NCBI GenBank assembly: GCA_947175245.1
Contig: CAMWLW010000002.1
Span: 1-64,000 of the forward strand
Source of the DNA: an uncultured Bacteroidales bacterium
GTDB lineage: Bacteria > Bacteroidota > Bacteroidia > Bacteroidales > Muribaculaceae
DNA length: 64,000 bases
Direction: 5' to 3'
Positions 60,490 to 64,000 of this stretch are shown here, piece after piece. The position numbers and the translations under genes are program-made. A model generated the notes under the pieces. It made no database searches. It had not been told where the DNA came from and saw nothing but the letters and a program-made list of their open reading frames with translations. How positions within the stretch are numbered: position 1 is the first letter of the stretch; each line of letters opens with the position of its first letter.

Positions 60490-61998
60490 TTATTCAATTA
60501 CCTCCCAGTGACCACCTTTGTTGGGACCAATGTGTCGTAATTTACCCTCTCTTACAAGAGTCCCGAGCCGGCGCTGTACACTACTTTTAGAAATCTCAAG
60601 TAATTCGCTTAACCGATCCATTGAGATTAAGGGATTCTCTTTGACTACACTTAAAATATAAACTTGATCTTCGACTTTTCTAGTCGGTTTTGTATCGGTT
60701 TTCTGGTCGGTTTTGTATCGGTTTTGGTTCGGTTTTGTATCGGTTTTGGTTCGGTTTGGTTTGGTGTTATATTGGTTTTCAGGCTGTTCTTGTGCTGTTT
60801 GTGGTTCTATTTCCTGGTCGATTTTGTATCGGTTTTGTATCGGTTTTCTGGTTGGTTTTGTATCGGTTTTCTGGTCTCCTCTGATTGATATGAAAATTTC
60901 TCGTGGGATAATAGCTGTGACGCCTCCTTGTTCCATAAAGAACTTCGGGCGCTTAAGGTTGGCATTATCAAACGCACTCATAATTTTCTCATAGCCGCGA
61001 CCCCATGCCTCAATGAATCCGGCGCGGTAGAATACTTGTGCTATCTTCGGGTTGCGCGGCTTTGATGTATGCTTGTTCATTAAGGTTTCAACAGTAAAGT
61101 CTTCAGGTAAGGCGCCCTCGTTCCATAGGCGTATGTGGTCATCATAGATGCTCATTTGGTTCCATGTGCCGCTTTGCAATTTGTGAACGATACTGTTGAA
61201 GATGATTTCTCGAAGTGCGTCTTCAGGGATTTCCAACGGTTCTTTGCGTTGTAGACCCTCATAATGTATGGGGCGGATAAGATGCTTGCTACTTAACACT
61301 TGAATTATCTTATCGGTCATTTGTATCAGATTTCCTTCGATTTGGTCTTGACTCAATAAATCTGCGTCATCGACTCCAAACCGACCAATCTTGAAACTTG
61401 AGGTGACAAATCGGCGCTGAGGATATTTGCCGAACAGCAGTACGGCACCGTTTGTAGGTACGCCATCCCTAATGAGTCCTAAATTTGACAGTACCTCTTC
61501 TTTCGACGATTTACGTGATTCGGGATCCATACGTCCCTCATCTATGGCGTGATCCATGAAATATTCAATCGCATCGTCGTCTATATCGTCCAATGTCAGG
61601 CCGTCACACGGGATGTCCTCCCAGTTCAGTCCCATCTTCTTTAAAAGGAACTGATGGAGAGCAGCACCGCGAAACTCCTGTTTGGTCGCGCCGCAACGAT
61701 AGTAATACACCCCTCGATAAGAGATGGGCATTCCTGATGGCTCAATGACAATCTCAATTACATCCTTGCCATCCATTATGAGGTGGTTGGTTTCGGGAAA
61801 TACACCGGTTAGATTAATGATTTTGTTAGGTATGTCTTCCATCAGTTCGTGCAGTTTGGTGACGCCTGCGACACTCATGTCATCATCAATGCCGATGTAA
61901 ATCTTTCCGCCTTGGGCATTGGCAAAGCCCGATACCCATTTTAGGTACTCGTCTTTCCAGATGCGTTTGTATTCTATATTTTGGCCTTCGAGGTTCAT
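60490..61998 (-). CDS. Schlafen/AlbA_2-type ATP-binding protein with Lys/Thr/Asp repeat linker
   Basis: 502 aa. The N-terminal AlbA_2 domain (about 1-120) has IEYKRIWKDEYLKWVSGFANAQGGKIYIGIDDD. An ATPase-like part follows with REIIFNSIVHKLQSG and GFIEAWGRGYEKI. A low-complexity linker (about 380-450) repeats QKTDTKPTRK and NRYKTD-like units, then a winged helix ends GPNKGGHWEVIE. The C-terminal tag is shared with the protein at 28361. A TAATTTTG box on the minus strand (62010-62003) ends four bases before the ATG, so the mRNA may be leaderless. Confidence 0.9.
   Translation of the reverse strand: MNLEGQNIEYKRIWKDEYLKWVSGFANAQGGKIYIGIDDDMSVAGVTKLHELMEDIPNKIINLTGVFPETNHLIMDGKDVIEIVIEPSGMPISYRGVYYYRCGATKQEFRGAALHQFLLKKMGLNWEDIPCDGLTLDDIDDDAIEYFMDHAIDEGRMDPESRKSSKEEVLSNLGLIRDGVPTNGAVLLFGKYPQRRFVTSSFKIGRFGVDDADLLSQDQIEGNLIQMTDKIIQVLSSKHLIRPIHYEGLQRKEPLEIPEDALREIIFNSIVHKLQSGTWNQMSIYDDHIRLWNEGALPEDFTVETLMNKHTSKPRNPKIAQVFYRAGFIEAWGRGYEKIMSAFDNANLKRPKFFMEQGGVTAIIPREIFISIRGDQKTDTKPTRKPIQNRYKIDQEIEPQTAQEQPENQYNTKPNRTKTDTKPNQNRYKTDQKTDTKPTRKVEDQVYILSVVKENPLISMDRLSELLEISKSSVQRRLGTLVREGKLRHIGPNKGGHWEVIE
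60681..60873. repeat. Degenerate tandem repeat in linker-coding region
   Basis: Repeated ggttttgtatcggttttctggtc-like units. On the minus strand they code the NRYKTDQKTDTKPTRK linker. The unit length is variable, so this is low-complexity expansion rather than a strict array. Confidence 0.85.
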
Positions 61999-62002
61999 AT
62001 CA

Positions 62003-62010
62003 CAAAATTA
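62003..62010 (-). promoter_or_regulatory. -7 box TAATTTTG next to the start codon
   Basis: Consensus on the minus strand, with only four bases between it and the ATG at 61998; this is compatible with a leaderless message. Confidence 0.5.
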
Positions 62011-62105
62011 ACTAAAAAAATTCATATTCAAAAGAATGGGATACACCATCATTGAAGTGATGGATGAAAATGGGTGTAGATGTTACATTTAACAAAAAAT
62101 AACAA

Positions 62106-62134
62106 TTGTTCATAGTATAAAATTCGTATCTTCG
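62106..62134 (+). promoter_or_regulatory. Possible promoter of the response regulator, TTG-N18-TATCTTCG
   Basis: A TTG at 62106-62108 and TATCTTCG at 62127-62134, one base off the TAnnTTTG consensus, 49 nt before the ATG at 62184. Confidence 0.4.
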
Positions 62135-62183
62135 CGTGAAATCCTAAAGCAAAATAAGTTAAGAATCTAAACCAATACATGAC

Positions 62184-62891
62184 ATGAGCGTAAGAATATT
62201 AGTAGTTGATGACGAAGAGTCTATTTGCGAAATTCTTAAATACAATCTCGAGAAAGACGGCTATGAGGTCGATACCGCCTATAGCGCCGAGGAGGCACTG
62301 ACACTTGACATATCGGCTTATTCGCTGCTTATAGTAGACATCATGATGGATAAGCTAAGTGGCTTTGATTTACTGCGTAAGATTAAGAACAGCGCCGCTA
62401 CTCAGAAGATTCCCGTGATGTTCTGCTCGGCTTTGTCTGAAGAAGACGACATCGTCATGGGCCTTAACAAAGGCAGTGATGACTATATTACAAAGCCCTT
62501 TAATATTAATGTAGTGCTGGCCCGAGTACGTACGGTTTTGCGCCGCGCACACGTCTCAGACACCATCTCACATCAGATCGACAAAGGCCATTACGAGCCC
62601 GACATCACTTTCAAAACGCTCAGAATTAATCGCAACGAGAAACAATGTTACATTGGCGGTGAGCCCGTGGCACTGACTCGTAATGAATTTGACATACTGT
62701 TGTTCTTCCTCGAACACCGCAATCGCATCCATTCCCGCGAAGAAATACTGAAGAATGTATGGCCCAATGAGGTCGTGACAAACCGTGCGGTTGATGTTAA
62801 CATCGCACGTCTGCGCCGCAAGCTCGGCGAGTACGGTTCGCACATTACAACACGTCTGGGATTCGGTTATGGTTTTAAAGAGGAAGTTTAA
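62184..62891 (+). CDS. PhoB/OmpR-type response regulator
   Basis: 235 aa. The receiver has the acidic DDEE near residue 9, phospho-acceptor D52 in LIVDIMM, CSALSEEDD around the Ser/Thr position and Lys in ITKPF. The C-terminal winged helix (about 130-232) includes VALTRNEFDILLFFLEHRNRIHSREEIL and the recognition helix NRAVDVNIARLRRKLG, ending TRLGFGYGF. It is followed by an overlapping sensor kinase gene that reaches the window edge. Confidence 0.95.
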   Translation: MSVRILVVDDEESICEILKYNLEKDGYEVDTAYSAEEALTLDISAYSLLIVDIMMDKLSGFDLLRKIKNSAATQKIPVMFCSALSEEDDIVMGLNKGSDDYITKPFNINVVLARVRTVLRRAHVSDTISHQIDKGHYEPDITFKTLRINRNEKQCYIGGEPVALTRNEFDILLFFLEHRNRIHSREEILKNVWPNEVVTNRAVDVNIARLRRKLGEYGSHITTRLGFGYGFKEEV

Positions 62892-64000
62892 CCTGCAGTC
62901 GCGGATATTCATTCCGCTCGTCACCATCCTCTGGATAGTGATTATCGCGCTTGGCGTGGTCATGTACCGTCATGACGTCGCTACCCGCAAGGAGATGTAC
63001 ATCGGTCAGCTTGAGTCGTTCAACAACGTGCTGTTGCGCACCTACAACGACCAGCAGAAGGTGGCCGACTATCTCGACTTTATCGAAGCCTACTTTACCG
63101 GCACTCCGCTTGACGACGTGCTCATCGGTGTGTACGACGCCAAGACAGGTAAGTATATTGACGGCAAAGGCTTTGAATTCAAGCCGCCGACACTTGTCGA
63201 TCAGGATCATGACGGAGTTATCAACGGCGCCGACCTCGAGACACTCATAGTCGACTCGATCGGTTATAAGCCCAACGATGCGTTCCTGTACAAGTCGACC
63301 TACTCTCACGACTCGACCCTTATTGTACGCACGATCATGCCGTCAAACGTGTCGATATCGCGTGCCGTGTCGACCGATATGTTCCTGTGGGTGATTATTT
63401 TCGGCGTGTTGGTGTGCATCACGGTGATATCTTACCTTATGACACGTCACATCACCCGCAACGTCAGGCTGTTGCGCGACTTTGTTGAACGTGCTGCCAA
63501 TGACCGTGACTTCGTCACATACGACAAGTTCCCCGACGACGAGCTCGGCGACATATCGCGTAAGGTAATTCACATCTATAACGCACGCAGCGCAGCCGTG
63601 GCTGCCCGCGAGCACGAACACAACATGGCCCTCCACGCCATCGAGGAGCGTGCCAAGCTCAAACGTCAGCTCACCAACAATATCTCACACGAGCTCAAGA
63701 CGCCCGTAGGTATTGTCAAAGGCTACATCGACACGGTTATCGACGAGAAGGATATGGACGAGAATGCACGCCGTCACTTCCTTGTCAAGGCTCAGGCCCA
63801 GGTGAACCGCCTGTGTGACCTGCTCAATGACCTCTCGACAATGACGCGCCTTGAAGAGTCGAGCTCGCAGGTCAAGATCGAACCGCTTAACTTCAGCGAG
63901 CTGGTTGCCTCGACAATCGAAGATGCCGAGGCGAGCGGTATCACCGGCGACATGCGCCTCAACATGGTATTGCCACTCGACTGTATGGTGATGGGTAACA
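62869..64000 (+). CDS. Sensor histidine kinase, partial (runs off the window)
   Basis: Absent from the ORF track because no stop falls in the window. It starts at ATG 62869 (MVLKRKFNLQSRIFIPLVTIL), overlapping the regulator by 23 nt; about 377 codons are visible. Transmembrane helix 1 is about 12-33, a periplasmic sensor of about 130 residues follows, and TM2 is at FLWVIIFGVLVCITVISYLM. A HAMP-like linker leads to the H-box NNISHELKTPVGIVKGYID, with His at about 274. The ATPase domain begins near the edge. It forms a two-component pair with the preceding regulator. Confidence 0.92.
   Translation, partial: MVLKRKFNLQSRIFIPLVTILWIVIIALGVVMYRHDVATRKEMYIGQLESFNNVLLRTYNDQQKVADYLDFIEAYFTGTPLDDVLIGVYDAKTGKYIDGKGFEFKPPTLVDQDHDGVINGADLETLIVDSIGYKPNDAFLYKSTYSHDSTLIVRTIMPSNVSISRAVSTDMFLWVIIFGVLVCITVISYLMTRHITRNVRLLRDFVERAANDRDFVTYDKFPDDELGDISRKVIHIYNARSAAVAAREHEHNMALHAIEERAKLKRQLTNNISHELKTPVGIVKGYIDTVIDEKDMDENARRHFLVKAQAQVNRLCDLLNDLSTMTRLEESSSQVKIEPLNFSELVASTIEDAEASGITGDMRLNMVLPLDCMVMGN

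Noticed and set aside
1-64000. tRNA or rRNA genes
   Set aside because: I looked for the usual T-arm and anticodon-arm patterns in the intergenic regions and saw none; a covariance search would be needed to exclude divergent ones.

Overview
The window looks like the chromosome of a Bacteroidota member of the order Bacteroidales, most likely a Muribaculaceae-type gut bacterium. The evidence is repeated TAnnTTTG -7 promoter elements, starts without an obvious Shine-Dalgarno, a TamB/lipoprotein-TamL pair, a DUF4421-like barrel protein, many small outer-membrane barrels, and base composition near one half GC in the core genes with AT-richer accessory patches. The family assignment is inference; no rRNA or tRNA gene was seen.

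Layout. 1-6600 is an AT-rich accessory region: a four-helix/zinc-finger protein with a DKNYY-repeat protein, four minus-strand envelope genes, and a Fic protein behind a perfect 28-bp palindrome. 6600-14456 holds tamB-tamL and two small membrane proteins. 14552-18947 holds ilvE, an HD hydrolase, hisS and two barrel proteins. 18972-23069 is an aromatic amino acid operon (pheA, aminotransferase, DAHP synthase-chorismate mutase, tyrA). It is preceded by an unlisted Phe/Tyr-rich leader peptide and an attenuator. 23177-26392 is an AraC regulator facing a flavodoxin/aldo-keto reductase/SDR operon. 26562-28198 is folP-cdaA. 28361-36137 is accessory: a Schlafen-type ATPase, an outer-membrane barrel protein, a two-gene insert between 169-bp direct repeats, and a two-component system. 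36150-43489 holds a sodium symporter, an ECF sigma factor, radA, a SpoU methyltransferase, surE, DUF4421 and VanZ-like genes. 43470-50437 is a four-gene envelope operon. 50597-54989 is DUF177-rpmF-fabH-era-der. 54990-56054 has no intact gene but holds palindromic repeats, a decayed tag gene and a structured leader. 56055-62010 holds two secreted proteins, a nucleoside phosphorylase, dprA, a thioesterase and a second Schlafen-type ATPase. 62184-64000 is a PhoB-like regulator and a sensor kinase that runs off the window.

How parts work together. The aromatic operon contains the committed step to chorismate and both branches to Phe and Tyr. Its leader can form either a terminator or an antiterminator depending on translation of the aromatic-rich peptide. 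The 43470-50437 operon combines nucleotide dephosphorylation, muropeptide-type GH3/serine hydrolase activity, a lipoteichoic-acid-synthase-like phosphotransferase and a PAP2 phosphatase, which suggests envelope turnover and phosphate handling.

Most notable unexplained signals: (1) the aromatic attenuator; (2) a structured element found in two unrelated 5' leaders (33683-33797 minus, 55797-55977 plus), with an identical 20-nt strand, paired flanks that change together, matching promoters, and nearly equal distance to the next start codon; (3) the Fic palindrome with an extra half-site over the start codon; (4) the 169-bp repeats bounding a foreign-looking gene pair.
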